Shown one piece after another: positions 11,340 through 26,300 of a stretch of DNA of 64,000 nt. How positions within the stretch are numbered: position 1 is the first letter of the stretch; the number at the start of each line of letters is the position of its first letter. Location of the stretch: NCBI GenBank assembly GCA_022818135.1, contig JAFMSR010000002.1:24596268-24660267 (forward strand), written 5' to 3'. This DNA is from Saxidomus purpurata (taxonomy: Eukaryota; Mollusca; Bivalvia; Venerida; Veneridae). The notes under the pieces were generated by a model, which saw only the letters and a list, made by a program, of their open reading frames with translations, was not told the DNA's origin and did no database searches. The position numbers were made by a program, and so were the translations under genes.

Positions 11340-14300
11340 CTGAAAGGAAAAAATCTTATTAGGAGGATTGTACTTGCAACAAATCAAGTAACACTTTAGT
11401 CAAAATTTGGGCACTCCTATAAATATTTTCTGTGACTCCAAAGAATGCTACTTAATTTAAAGCCACTATCCTGTTGCTTTCTTTTGAAAATATAAAATGA
11501 ACAAATTTAGACAGATGCCAATACACTCAAAACCTGCAGTTCATTCACAATTTGATTGATTTGAAGTATTATAGAATAGAATCTGATGTCTTAATATCAC
11601 AGTTGACTTAAAAACACACAAAGTCTAAAGATGATGCAAGTGATGCCAGAACAAACTACAAAATTAATGTTTCCATAGGACATGGGATACCTCCACTTTG
11701 GGCCAGAACATGGGTGTAGCCACAAACAAAACCACAGTCACACAAGTTTACACCCAAGGAGCAATGACTCATGGTCAGACACTTGAAGTTAAGCGTGACA
11801 AAAACTAACATTAAACTAGAACTGTCACAAGAGTGACGAATTATACCCCCACAATACAGCTTTGTCACAGAAGTATGGCAACCATAAGAAAGGAATGGCC
11901 ACAAGGACATACAGTTGAGTTATTATACAATAACTTGTGTAAATGTATTGTTTTAATAGCATACAAAATGTGTAAGGTTGACTTTGACCCTTGTGACCTT
12001 GACCCCCAATTTTTTTTTTTGCTACAATTTAATAACAATTTTTTTTTTTTTTTAGTAACAGTGAGCTTAACCTTAACCCTAGTGACCTTGACCCCAAAAA
12101 ATTTCTATTATTAGAAACAGTGACCATGACCCTAGTGACCTTGACCCCGAATTTTTTTTTTTGCTTAAAACAATCTAAAAACTAAAAATAGATAAAAATC
12201 TTTTTATAGAAACACTGACCTTTACCCTAGTGACCTTGACTTCGAAATATTTGTTTTCCTTAAAACAATCTAAAAACTAAAATTAAATAAAAATCTATTA
12301 ACAGTAACAGTGACCTTGACCTTTACCCTAGTGACCTTGACCCCGAATTTTTTTTTTTGCTTAAAACAATCTAAAAACTAAAAATAAATAAAAATCTATT
12401 TTTAGTAACAATGACCTTGACCCTAGTGACCTTGACCCTAGTGACCCAAAGCTTCCTCTCCACCCAAGCTACCTACACACCAAGTTTCATTACAATTGGT
12501 CACTCCTAACTAAAGTTATTGAGCAAAAACAAATTTTCTATTTTTAGTAACAGTGCCCTTGACCTTGAACCTAGTGACCCCAAATGCAATCCCAAGCTTC
12601 CTCTCTACACAAGCTACCTACACACAGAGTTTGATTGCAATTAGTCACTCCTAACTTGAATTATTGAGCGGAAACCATTTTTCTATTTTTAGTAACAGTG
12701 ACCTTGACCTTAGTGACCCCAAATGCAATCCCAAGCTTCCTCTCTACACAAGCTACCTACACACCAAGTTTCATTGTAATTGGTCACTCCTAACTTGAGT
12801 TATTGAGCGGAAACCATTTTTCTATTTTTAGTAACAGTGACCTTGACCTTGACCATAGTGACCCCAAAGTTGAACTTGACCTGTATTTCATGAAGTTGCA
12901 TGTGTGTACCAAAAATTATTTAAAAGGGTAAAGTCGTTCATGAGTTATCATCCGGAAACCATGAAAACCAACAGACCGACTGACCAACCAACCAACCAAC
13001 CGACATGCTCACTCCTATATACCCCCCCCCAAACTTCGTTTTGTGGGGGTATAACAAGAGGGCCAAGATGGCCCTATATTACTCGCATGGCCATTATCTG
13101 CTATAATACAAGGTCAAAATTTGCATCACAGTGTCAATTTTGACCCGAGGGTCATGATTTGAACAATGTTCATAGATGTCCACTAGTGACTACACAATGG
13201 TACATTCCAAAATATCCAAGCTCTGGGCCTTCTGGTTTTAGAAAAGAAGATTTTTTCAGCTTTCCCTACTTAAGTCTATGTGGTATCAAGCAACCCCCAG
13301 CACAGGGTCAAAATTTACCTAATAAAGTTCTGATTCGAAGTTCCAAAACTTCTTTTCATAAAGAAAATAAATGATGGTACTTGTACTGAAATTATCACCT
13401 AAATGCACCTGCTGTATCAATCTACTGACTATATATATTGGTGCAAGTCGAAGCCACCACATATGCACACCTGTCCTATAAGTTACATCTATGTTAGTTT
13501 GAATATTAAAATCAAGTATAAGCAAATGAATAAATAACTAAATATCACAGAAATGGCTTGTTAATCATTTAAGACTTAAATAGCAAAGTGAAAGAATACA
13601 CAAGACAGCAATGGAAAAGACAGATTATTGAAATAAAATACAGTGCAAGTCATAAATGTTATGTTCACACTAAGAACCTGTTCCTTTTTTCCCCCAAATG
13701 CAGCTATATAAAGGTACCACACCAGTGAAAGATACTTTGTTTTGTCTGTAGTTTAACGCCAGTCTTTATACAGTATTTCTTAATAGTTAGAGTTAGAGGC
13801 TAAATAGAGAAATTTGTGCAATAAACCTAAAGGAGAGAGCCTTAGCGGACCAACTGGGTTTCTATGTTCAGTGTTTTTTTTCAGTCTGAGGGGAAAGGTG
13901 GCGGGGCCCGTCAGGAGGGGAATTTTTAGTCATTTTGCTAGAAAAGGGGAATTTTTTAGGAAATGTATAAAATATACTGTTTACTAATGTAATTAAGTAC
14001 AAAAACTATCAAGCATGTTAATAACATTATTCTTTTGCCAAATATAAAGAGAAGACATAGGAATTAAACATAACAAAATTTTATATAAAAATACTGGTGT
14101 CAGGAACATAACTTAGCAGCATTGGTGTTTAAACACATGTGAATAATAAGTAATAATGCTATTTTCAATTGAAAACATTGTATTGGTATCTTTTTTAATC
14201 TTTGGACACCGTTTTCATTGAAAAAATAACAAAAATCGGGGTCGCGAAAATAGGTGACAAACGAAAAATCGGCGATTTTCGGCCGACTATTTCACATGTA

Positions 14301-17300
14301 AGGTATCAACTTATTGCAAGAAATTATTCTGAACCGTTTAAATTTATGAAAACATGTTTTTATAACAAGTCTGGCCATCTCTTGATTAAATAAATCAAAG
14401 ATTTTTTTCAACATTTTTAGGGGAATTTTTTGTCAAAAAGGGAAAAATATATATTAATTTTGGAGGGGAATGGGGCCGAATTTCGGCCCCAAAAAGGCCC
14501 CCAAAAAAACACTGATGTTGGATAAATTTCTCTATTTTAGCCTCCAAGTGACTAAGTGTTTGCCCTACATTTTTTAACAATTTACACCTTGCTTACATGT
14601 GCTTATCTCTAAACCACGCCTCCCGTGTTAGTGTTGGCGTATGCCAAAAACCTACAGGGCTCTCAAACTGCTGTTTTTACCGCCGAAACAGTATCTTTTT
14701 TTCCATTCCAGAGATAAAATCCCCCCCCCCCCCCCTCAGAAATCAGAGCAAACAAATGAAAGAAACTTCCCCAAAATTGAGTCTGATAACGTTCAGTGTA
14801 TATCAAGATTAATGTAAATACACTCGACATCCGTTTAAAGCTTTTGAAATATCTTAAATCGCCGAAAAATCAGCAAATATTTCCGAAAATCGGGCTCAAG
14901 CGGGGTCGCGAAAATATGTGACAAACAAAAATAATTACCTACAAACTTGCAAAAAAGGTATAATTCGTCATCCTTGACCTGTTTTAAGCATTTTAAGATA
15001 TCCAGAAACCATTTGTTTCATTTAAAATTCTCTAAAATTTCCGAAAAAATTACCAAATGTCCGAAAATCGCTGATAAGCGGGGTCGTGAAATACATGACA
15101 AACCACAATAATTGCATGAAAACTCAGTGTTTTTTTCCCCAGCCTTTTTGGGGCCGAAATTCAGCCCCATTCCCCTCCAAAATGAATATATATTTTCCCC
15201 CATTTTTGAAAAAAAAATTCCCCTCAAAATGTTGAAAAATCTTCCATTTATTTAATTAAGAGTTGGCCAAACTTGTTTTAAAAACATAAGTTTTTATGAA
15301 TTAAAGCTTCAGAATAATTTCTAGCAACTATTTTACACCTTACATGAGAAATAGTTGGCCGAAAATTGCTGATTTTTCGTTTGTCACCTATTTTCGCGAC
15401 CCCGATTTTTGTTAGTTTTTCAATGAAAACAGTGTTCCAAAGATAAAAAAAGATACTAATACAATGCTTTCCATTGAAAATAGAAGTATAACTTATTGTT
15501 CACGTGTGTTTTAACAACAATGCTGCAAAGTTATGTTCCTGACACCAGTATTTTTATATAAAATTTTGTTATGTTAAATTCTTATGTCCTCTCTTTATAT
15601 TTGGCAAAAGAATAATGTCATTTACATACTCGATAGTTTTAGTTCTTTATAATATTACACTTTTAAACAGAATTCTTTATACATTTTCTGAAAAAAATCC
15701 CCTTTTCTGGCAAAGCGACGAAAAAAATCCCCTCCTGACAGGCCCCGCCACCTTTCCCCTCAGACTATAAAAAGCACTGAAAACATTTACATATGTTACA
15801 GTTTGTCTTGTTTAGTTTAATCTTTACATTATTGCACAAAAATATCTGTGGGAATAAGACTCAAGCACATCTCTTTAAAGCCAGAGAAACTCTTCACATT
15901 TTGCCAGTAGTATTTAATTGCTGCAGCAGGGGGAGCACTCAAGTATTTAGCATGTTTATTGATAAATTTCCAAATCTGAATGACAATACATGTAAAATTT
16001 CCCAATTTGTGGAACACCGAGAAATATCCCAATTTGAGAAGGCCTTGGCCCTTTCCCAATTTTCAGAAAAAAGCCCTGCTTTTCAGTTTTTGTTTTCCAA
16101 TGTCAATAATTGCAGTTCTATGTTGAAACTCAGACATAGCTTTAACAAGCGACAGGAAATTGTCACAAAACCAGGTTTTCATTTTCCAGTCTGCTGGCCA
16201 AGCGCAAATGTGTTTTTAAAGTCAGTAGATATACATAATGTGAAAAAGAAACAAAGGTCTTCTTCTATATATTACATGTGTAAAAAAAGCAAAGGGCCAT
16301 AATTCAGGCAAAATTGATCCAAACACAAAACCCAGACAATATGCACGAGGGCACTTGATGACAACAGTTCTGTGAGAGTTTGGTTTAAATATCTTGAGAA
16401 ATGTAGGAGGAAGTGGGCACGTGACAGTATTCTTCTATATATAACATATGTGGAAAAAAAGCAAAGGGCCATAATTCAGGCAAAAATTATAAACAAAAAA
16501 AAAGAAAAAAAAAAACAAAAAAAACTTGCTCTGTGTGGGGTTTGAACTGCTGGTCTCATGAGAAATTTTCTCATCTTACTGTAACAGAATACTCCAAAGT
16601 ATACAGGACTGGTAATCTATTCTAAAAATAGGCAGTAATAACAGAGTATTCTCCGTTTTATAATAACAGAGCAGAACATTATATATTCAAAATTCTTTAG
16701 TTCACAATTATAGTTCTGTGAAAGTTTGGTTGAAATCCCTTGAGAAATGTAGGAGTTGCACACAGAAGAGTATTTCTCTATATATATTACATTATGTGGA
16801 AAAAAACAAAGGCCCATAATTCTGTCAAAAATGATCAAATCACAAAACCCCGACAATATGTGCCAGGGCACTTGGTGACAATAATTCTGTGAAAGTTTGG
16901 TTGAAATCCCTTGAGAAGTGTAGAAGGAGTTGCGCACAGAAGAATTACATATGTGAAAAAAAACAAAGGGCCATAATTCTGTCAAAAATGACCAAATCAC
17001 AAAACCCCGACAATATGCACCAGGGCACTTCATGACAATACTTCTGTGAAAGTTTGGTTGAAATCCGTTGAGAAATGTAGGAGGAGTTGCGCACAGAAGA
17101 AATTGTTTACGCCCGCCTGCCCGCCCGCCGACATACCTCAATCTAATAACCAGGATTTTTCCTTCGGAAAACCTGGTAAATAAAAGTTGTATATCTTCAT
17201 AGTTCTTATTATAATAGATTATTCATTGAAGGCAAATTCCCCCTTTTGGCAAAAATGATGTGAAAATTCCCCCACCCGAGGGCTGCAGACCCCTTCCCCC

Positions 17301-20300
17301 AATGTAGAGTGAGGGCCCTGACCTACAACACCATATCTGGTAGTACAGACTGCACGTTTGTTAGAAACACACTTCACTGGCGCAACATTACCCATGCTGC
17401 AGACTCTTTAAGCATGCAGGTGCAATGGAGGCGAGTTTTGACTTGGACTTGCGATTTTTTGTCCGGTTTCATCTACAGAATTGAAAGAGCGACAAAGAAT
17501 GCAATACCGAATACAAGAAGCGGCAATGCAGCCAAAGCAGGTTTAAACGGCGCCTGTAGAAATAGTTGAATAACCTTGACCCTAGCAAAGAAAATTATTT
17601 TTTTGCTTAAAACAATTTAAAAATTGAAGAAAAAAAAATCTATTTTTAGTTACAGTGACCTTGACCCGAGAAATTTTATTTTTGCTTAAAACAAAAACTA
17701 AAATAAACACTTTTTAGAAACAGTGACATTGACCCCCCCATTTTTTTTTCCTTAAAACAATTTTAAAAACTTTAAAAAATCTATCTAGTAAGAGTGACCT
17801 TGACCCTTGTGACCCCGCATGCAATCCCAAGCTTCCTCTCCACCCAAGCTACATTCACATCAAGTTTCATTACAATTGGTCACTCTTAACTCAAGTTATT
17901 GAACGGAAACCATTTTTCTATTTTTAGTAACAGTGACCTTGACTCTAGTGACCCCAAATGCAATCCCAAGCTGTGTCTTCATTCAAGCTAACTACAAAAT
18001 AAGTTTCAATGCAATTGGTCACTCCTAACTAAAGTTATTGAGCGGAAACCAATGATTGACGTCCACCCACCCAGGGTGACCCACCCAACATACGACATCG
18101 GCATTCTAATAAGGTTTTTTCAGAAAACCTGCTTAAAAAACAGACAATTTAACAACTGGGCTATATCTTTTTGGAGAGAATGAGCAGAGAACAAAAACGC
18201 AAATTTTTGAAACAGCGCTTGAGTCTGGATTTCCAGTTCTGTTTAATGTTTAACTATCAAAAATTACTCAATATTAAGTTACAGCCTTCAACGTTTCATT
18301 GTTGAAATTAAAAGAAAAGATGGACAGTTATATCCCCCTAACACTTTAGTACATACCAGACCTATCACTATATGTGATTAATACCCCCGAAAGACTGCTT
18401 TATAAACTGAGGAAGTTTGTAGTAACAGAATACTGTGCAAAAAACAAGAGGGCCATGATGGCACTATATCGCTCACCTGACTACCATTTGCTATAATAAA
18501 AGGGGTCATGATTCCAACATAATTAGTAGAGGTCCACTTCACAATGCTAAGCAACATTTCAAATATCTATTATCTGCCTGTCGGCCTTGTGTTGTTTTTT
18601 TAAGTTTTCATATATATAAACCTATGTAAAATCAAGTGCTTTCCCCGCTCCCGGGAAGGGTTAATTTTGACCAGGGGGTCATGATTTGAACAATCTTGGT
18701 AAAGGTCCACTAGAAAATGCTACATGCTAAAAATCTTAGCTCTAGGCTTTGTGGTTTCAGAGAAAGAGAATAAGATTTTAAAGTTTTTCCTGTATGAGCC
18801 TATGTAAAACCCAAAATCTTAGCTCTAGGCTTTGTGGTTTCAGAGAAAGAGAATAAGATTTTAAAGTTTTTCCTGTATGAGCCTATGTTAAACCAAAAAT
18901 CTTAGCTCTAGGTTTTGTGGTTTCAGAGAAAGAGAATAAGATTTTAAAGTTTTTCCTGTATGAGCCTATGTAAAACCAAGTGACCCCCTGGGCGGGGTCA
19001 ATTTTGACCCAGGGCTCATAATTTGAACAATCTTGGTAGAGGTCCACTAGACAATGCCACATGCTAAATATCTAAGCTCTTGGCCTTGTGGTTTCAGAGG
19101 AAGATTTTTCAAGTTTTTCCTATATAAGCCTATGTAAAACCAAGTGACCAAAACCAACTAGAACTATCACTGAAGGTGATGAATACCCCCCCAAACACCA
19201 CACAGACACAAGATATTACTATCTCATGCCCCTGTGACCTTTGACCTAGTGACCCGAAATATGGTGCTTATCACTTCTGTGGAGTATTATTAAATTCTGA
19301 CCTGGGGTTTTGGAGATTTAGCGTCGACAAGATTTTACTATCTCGAGCCCCTGTGACCTTGACCTTTAACTTAGTGACCTGAACCAGAACCATGCACAAC
19401 TAGGCATTGTACTTATCACTTCTGTGAAGTATCATTAAATTCTGATCAGGGGTTTTAGAGATTTAGCGTCCATAAGATTTTAGTATCCCCAAGGCCCTGT
19501 GACCTTGACCTTTGACCTAGTGACCTGAAACATAAACAATGCACATCTAGGCATCGTACTTATTTGTGTGAAGTATCATTAAATTTTGACCAGGGGTTTT
19601 AGAGATTAAGCGTTCACAAGCGACAACGGAATAGGGTGAAAATTTGACACAATCCTATACCGGAAAAGTATTTTGTAAACAATTTACCTTGCATTTAGAC
19701 GCCGTTTTGATAGGTTTTTAAATGGGTATTTTTGTTGTTATTTGAGCATACACATTTTAACTGCATCATAGCAGAAGCTCTTTGCTATTTCTGTTGCTTT
19801 ATTGAAAAATTCAGTGCGTCAAAAACGCAGAAAACGCACTCCTGCGGAAACACTGTAGGAAGGACCAGTACTATACACATATCCTTTTAATATAAGAAAC
19901 TGCTAACGTCCTCACATAAAGAGACATGGTCAGTAGAGGGGTGCAAACTTATGTGCAGTTATTTTTATCAATAGTCAGCAACCATAACCACACAACCACA
20001 GAGGCTGTCTTCAGTGAAATATAGAAATTGAATGCATTAATTTACTGGTTTGCCGGCTTTTGTTTTTCTGCAATTTCCATTTAAAGACAAATAACTAAAC
20101 CACCAAATACATTTTAAAGTTGTACAGTGTCTTGTCAAGGAAGGAATTAAACAGGTTGTACTTACTAGCTAAAGGTGTCTTTCTTTTAAAAAGAGCGACA
20201 AATTCCACGTAGAGGTCCGAATATCTTATCTGTGCTGCTGTTTTCAACAACTGAAGACTACAGGTTTGAATGTGCAACTAACATGACATTATCTGCTTCC

Positions 20301-23300
20301 TGATAGCAGGTTTCCCGATAAAAGCTGATGTCAGCAAGTTTATTGATAACATACTGTGATACAAGAAAGTACATTTATAGTGTGAAAATGTTAAATAACA
20401 CACAGTGCACACTATAGACACTATGCTTTAACATTAGATGAGTTGAAAGCACATCATACACCGAGGGAAATTGATTTACGTGATATTTCCGCAAAGTCAT
20501 CACTGAAACAAATTTTGAATGAATATCGCTTGACAAGATGCAGTTGAACAATCGTAGAAATCAGTGTCACAGAAAAAGAAATATTAATGGAACAGACCAC
20601 TGACCCTTAGGCTATTCCTGCAATCAAAAAAATAACTAAATCATGCACCTAGCTCAGTATCTAGTTTCCTTTATTTTTCAACAAAATTAATCATGCTTTC
20701 AGCTTGGCTCTGTAGATCAATTTCCCTCACTGCCAATTTCAAAAATTACAACAATGGGCAAAACTTTCACAAAAGATGCCTGTCAAGTTTAATTCTAAAA
20801 CATTTTTTATAGTTATTGTTAGATTTCAACTGGGTAGGGGGATGGGGGGCGGCAGGGGGGGTTGGGCAGGGGATGACATTATAGCCAGTCATGACGGGCA
20901 TATAAAAGGAGTACACTTCAATGCCAAGTAGAAAGCTACAATGTAAGCAATGATGTAACACGCAGTCTGTATTAATTTATCTAAAATCTAAACTAAATAC
21001 AAGAAGGCCATAATGGCCCTATATCGCCCACCTGTGTACAAGTGTACTTACCTGGTGGGTGTGGTCAATTTTGACCCCAAGGGCATAATTTGAACAAAGT
21101 AGGTGGAAGACCACTAAACAATGTTACATACCAAATATCTAAGCCCTAGGCCTTGTGGTTTCAGAGATTTTTTTCTATTTTTTGCTTTAGCAACCAGAGT
21201 TCTGCATTGAATGGAATTCTTTGAACAATTTTGGTAGACCTTCATGCAAGGAGCATCCCTGCCAAGTTTCATCAACATTGGCCCAGTGGTTTCAGAGATG
21301 TCGTTTGAAAAAAATGTTGACGGACAATGGACAATTTTACATCCTAAAAGCTCACCCTGGCAAGGCAAGGTGAGCTTATAAAAGCAAGAAAGAAAACATA
21401 TTTTAAGTGTGAAGAACAAGCGCTTAACTGCAAAACTGTCCCCTTTGCTTCTAAGCTCTATATACACAGCGAGTCCCACAAATGCAGATTCTGCACAGTA
21501 ATAGCATGTTTTCTGCCATCAACCCACATCAAAAATACTTCTTTTCATATGTCAAATTCTGACTTGGTATTCTTCTTGGCTTATACACACCTTTTGCAAA
21601 GTTTTGGGTAACATTGTCAAAAATGGGTGATTAAATGCATAAATAGTAAGTGTAATTTTGAAACCTTTATGTCACAAATACAAAAATGGTTGCCAGATGT
21701 GTGTTCATATCACAACTACTGCCAAGTGACAGAGGGAATGAGCATATGTTTGACCACGGAGTTCGTCGATAGTCAAAGGTGAAATATAACTGGCTTGATA
21801 CATCCCACTTTCATCATAAATGTATGTAATTTCAACTGAAAAATGACCCTTCAGATGAAATTTTGGGAGTCAGTTTATTTTTTGGCAAATTTCAACCACC
21901 GTATTATGACCAGTTGTGTTGCAATCATGATGTATTGTTAAAAGGAAATGTACCCTAAATACTCAGATAATGATTAGAATTTTCAAAGAAAACTGAATAT
22001 GAAAATTATCAATTTGTCCCAAGTGCAAGTTATACAACAGTAGAAACATAGATGTCTCTGAAAACAGTTTACACTGAGCAGATTTTCAGTAGAAGCTTTC
22101 ATGTTACTCATACATTTACATATTTGCAAGTTCATACTCACCAGCTGTTTTTGGAACAACATCAGCTCTCAACTGAAAGAAACAATAAATTTCAATATTT
22201 TATTTTCAATCATTCAATGCTTTACAATGTCGCATTAAAGTTCAAAGCATTTTTACATAATAGTCTAATGTGTCCTAAATTCACGCCTCTTAATTGCATG
22301 CATTTTCATGCCTGTGCATTAAATACAAGTTTATTTACTTGTAAAATAACACAACCACATTAATGCTAACCAAATGCTTTTGGACCTATACACCCATGGA
22401 TTGGCAAAGTTCTGTCATATTACTTATACAAAGCACATGCTCACGATGCTACCATAGAACGCTGGTAGGTGGCCCTCGTAATAAACTGTCGTGAGATTTG
22501 TGGATAGGTCAATATTGTGACTAATTTGTGACCCACAGTTGGTAGATTACTTAATATTTCAAATAATCAACAGGCTGATGAAATTGCCCAATCAGATTTT
22601 CTACACTTGCAAAATGTTTGAACATATAAAGTACTAAAAGATTTTGTAATTTCAAAAATTGTTCACATTTTGTTGCAGTAATCTGTCTCTGAATTTTCTG
22701 AATTTTGGGCATTTCTTTAAAACTAATCAACAGAAAGTTGTAAAACAATTTGAATTCATAAAATAATGCACACATAATTATAAAGAAATCAAAATGAAGA
22801 TACACAAATGTATATTTTGTTGGGCTGGTTCAAATATAAAATATATGGAAACTGAAAGTAGAAGTGCCAAATACCTGGCGCAAGAAACGGCTCCAAAATG
22901 ATATATTCAAGCATAAAATAAAAAGTAAGAATCAACAAAGAAACAAAAAACGTTGATAGCAAATTGCAAAAATCCATTGAAAATGTTGGTTCATCTGCAC
23001 GGCACTGGCACCAGAGTACTAAACAGCCCTGCAATTTTAACAAAATATTAAAAGAAAACACCCTAACTAACAACCTCAGGGCTTTTCATCAGGAAATTGG
23101 GAGACCTTGGCCTTTCAATTTGGGAAATTTACGCGTATTTACCCGTGTATAATACGCACCCGTGTATAATACGCACCCTCGATCTGGGCTTTAAAAGTGG
23201 GGAAAAATGCCTACATCAGTGTATAATACGCACCTTTAAATATCCGGAAAATATGCCATTTTCGTTCCGAAAATTATTCAGTAATCGGAGCACCGTAATG

Positions 23301-26300
23301 ATTTATACACGAAAAAGGACAATACGGCGTAAGTTATCGACTATTTTTGAAAATTTGTAAGCATAGATGATATGAAAATCAAAAATGTCATGCTTATTCA
23401 AGGGTACTTTGAGAACTATTATTTTCTCAAGATGTCAACACCTTCTCAACAAACTTCTCATATCGGTAATTACGGCGCCATCAAAGAGACATGTGAAAAT
23501 CAATGCATTATATAAGCGTGTTTGTTTACCAATAAACGGAATATTGTATTGATCAGCAATAATTGTTTGATATTAAAGAGACAACAATCTTTGTTTTAAC
23601 AAAGTTAAATTTTTATTGAAACTTGAAAGAAAACTATCAAATTTACCGGCAATGTTTTATCGTACATCCCAAGTGCCGCCCCCGGCTTTTAGAAACCTCC
23701 CCGTGCTCTTCATAATGAAGTTACGGTAGTAAAAAAACGGGTAAACATCCGCTTTCAGTGAAAATCCCAATACTACGCCCTAATTTATATGATTTCAACT
23801 TTTCAATGCTGGAAAAAATGTCCAAGATCCGACCATCCGGTGTATATACGCACCCCTTCCTTGAAGCCCTAAAATCTGAATTAAAAGTGCGTATTATACA
23901 CGGGAAAATACGGTATACGCGATAAAAGTCCATTTTGGGAAAGGATTTACAATAATATTTTCCGTTATGCAACATTCAGGGCGTCCGGTAGGCTTTGAAA
24001 CTCAAGGGTCATTGACACTTCAGCCTAAATTTTCAAGGGTCAAAATCAAATTTTCAAGAGTCAAGGTGAGATTTTTAAGGGTCGAACCATGGGTCATAGG
24101 GTTTCCAGCCTTGCACTCCAGGTTTGCACATCAGCATGCCCACTCATTTTTTAAATTAAGTAATTACCCCTGCCTTTGCAAATTAGGGTGCACTGCAGAA
24201 CTTGGGGAACTATATGGCAGATCTGATCCTTTTTCTAGGTTCAACTATTTTTTATTTCCTGTTTTTCACATCTTTTTGGCTGTTTGGGACTGAACCTTTC
24301 CAGATACTTTCTCCTCCTGTAATTTGACAGAATCATCATGAACTAGTGATTTATTATTTACACACCGGAGTTTTCAGCAAAATTCATGGAATCCGCCCGT
24401 TTCATGCGTCCGAAATAACATACACCTCAACTGACGACTGGTAAAAATCGCTGATCGATAATAAATGCCCGACTAACAGATATATGAAATTGTATCAAAA
24501 ATGCAGTCCATTATCGAAGAAAATAATATTAACTAACCTTTTGCTGGATTTATAAAATCTTAAATACTTTTCTGCATTTTCCTTTTTATGCACATGGTGC
24601 ACGTCGCCCCACTCTAATACGCTTACCAAACCCATTTATGCGGCTGACAATTACGCCTAAAAGTGGTGATGGAAACAAAATTATCTCCGGACCTGCATTT
24701 TAAACCTTACCAAACATTCGGCAAGTGCGCGATGAAATAAACAGCGATTTGGCAGTTGAACATAGGAGTTCAAAATCTCTGCGTGCATGTACCCCCAACA
24801 AGTGATTTTTGTGCGTGCATTTGATATTTTGTACGTGATTCACGTACTGCAGTGCGTGAATGGGCATGCTGCACATCATATTTTTCAGTTTGTGTTCTGA
24901 AGCTCTGCTGTTATATTTTCGAAAAATTCTTAAATAAGACAGATATAGCTGCTGATCCCTTTCCCAGGCTCAAATGTACGTTGTTTCCTGTTTGTCACAT
25001 ATTTTTTCGCGACCTGGCATGTCCACAATTTTTGTCTTTTTTTCTGTAAGACGGACCCCGGACGGTGAGTGATCCTTATAGCCCACTCTGGCACCTTGTG
25101 CCAAGTGAGCTAAAAATGTACCAGTAGAAACATCAATTACCGCAAGTGGAATCAATTGTCGCCGACAGCAGATGCCTACAAATTACAATCGATTATTCCA
25201 TTATCTGAGATCATCGTGACATCACTTTAGATCAGCGGGTCGATAATTACTCGCTAATTTATTGTCCCGCTTTATATTAAGGAGGGTGGAAATTGACACA
25301 TTGAAAAAAATGCAAATAAACTGGTAATCCCACATATTACTGGTTTATTTCAATCTTATTCACTAAATAATTATTTCATTTATCCATTTCCCAATCATAT
25401 GCAGGAAAAAAACTGGTTTGTTAGTCTATACACGGATATAGGCTAGAGAACCAATTCTGGTTCGCTAAAACTGCTGTCTTGGGAACCAATTCCGGTTCGC
25501 TAGACATCATTGGTTCATTATAATTATAGGAATCTGAAGTATCATCAATATTTATCGAAGTTCTCTTCACCCGTTCAGTCAATGCTAAATGTAAACATAA
25601 ACACCAGGAATGAAACATCATATTTCTAGGTCAAGCCCAAATGCCCTATCGAGGCAAAACTACCAAGACTGGAAAGAACATTCAACCATAGACATTAAAC
25701 TTTGATATTATTTGGCACACTGACACCCCTTTCAACAGTGACAGTCTGATCAAAATTACTACAAAATGATCATTAAAATCACTCAGAAAAAAGACGTTTC
25801 TGTTCCTTCTGTTGAGGTTCTTCGACCATCTCTTGTTAAGGGTCCACGATACCATGATGACGGTATCATACGAGCCAATACACACAAAAACGCAATGGTA
25901 CAAAATGCGGATCGATTCGAAATCAGACGACAATGACGACGGAATAGGATCAACATTAGACATATCCCATACTGAAAGCGTATTTTGTAAACAACTTATC
26001 TTGCATTTCGAAGCGTTTTGAGGTTTTGAATGTTGTTTTTGTAGTAATTTGATCATACACATTTTAATTGCCTCACAGGAGACCCTCTTTGCTATTTCTG
26101 TTGCGTCATTGACAAAATGAGTGCATCAAAAATGCAGAAAACACGCTCTCGCCTTAACACTAAATTAGTATCTTCGGTCGGACTAGAAAACTGTTGTGAT
26201 CAAAACTGGGTAGGAAAATAGTTCTATACAGAACAGATACATCGTTGATTTTTAGTTACAAATTATAAGAAAAACAACAATATAATATGTGATTTTCAAA

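Larger units (their letters stand above)
19157..19640 (+). repeat. F3-related element
   Basis: It starts AACTAGAACTATCACTGAAGG with ATACCCCCCC, the F3 start. The core differs (GGGGTTTTAGAGATTTAGCG, CTGTGACCTTGACCTTTGA), with about three units of 140-150 bp. Contains two perfect DR1 motifs. Confidence 0.65.

Noticed and set aside
15793..16302. 169-codon plus-strand frame with a hydrophobic start
   Set aside because: It overlaps the CCCAATTT-type repeat that recurs at 23083 and runs into F5. No domain, and an opposite-strand frame is equally open.
16617..17141. 174-codon minus-strand frame
   Set aside because: It runs through F5 repeat units. The peptide repeats itself ([22 protein letters not shown] and degenerate versions) and matches the frame in the F5 copy at 2444-2656.
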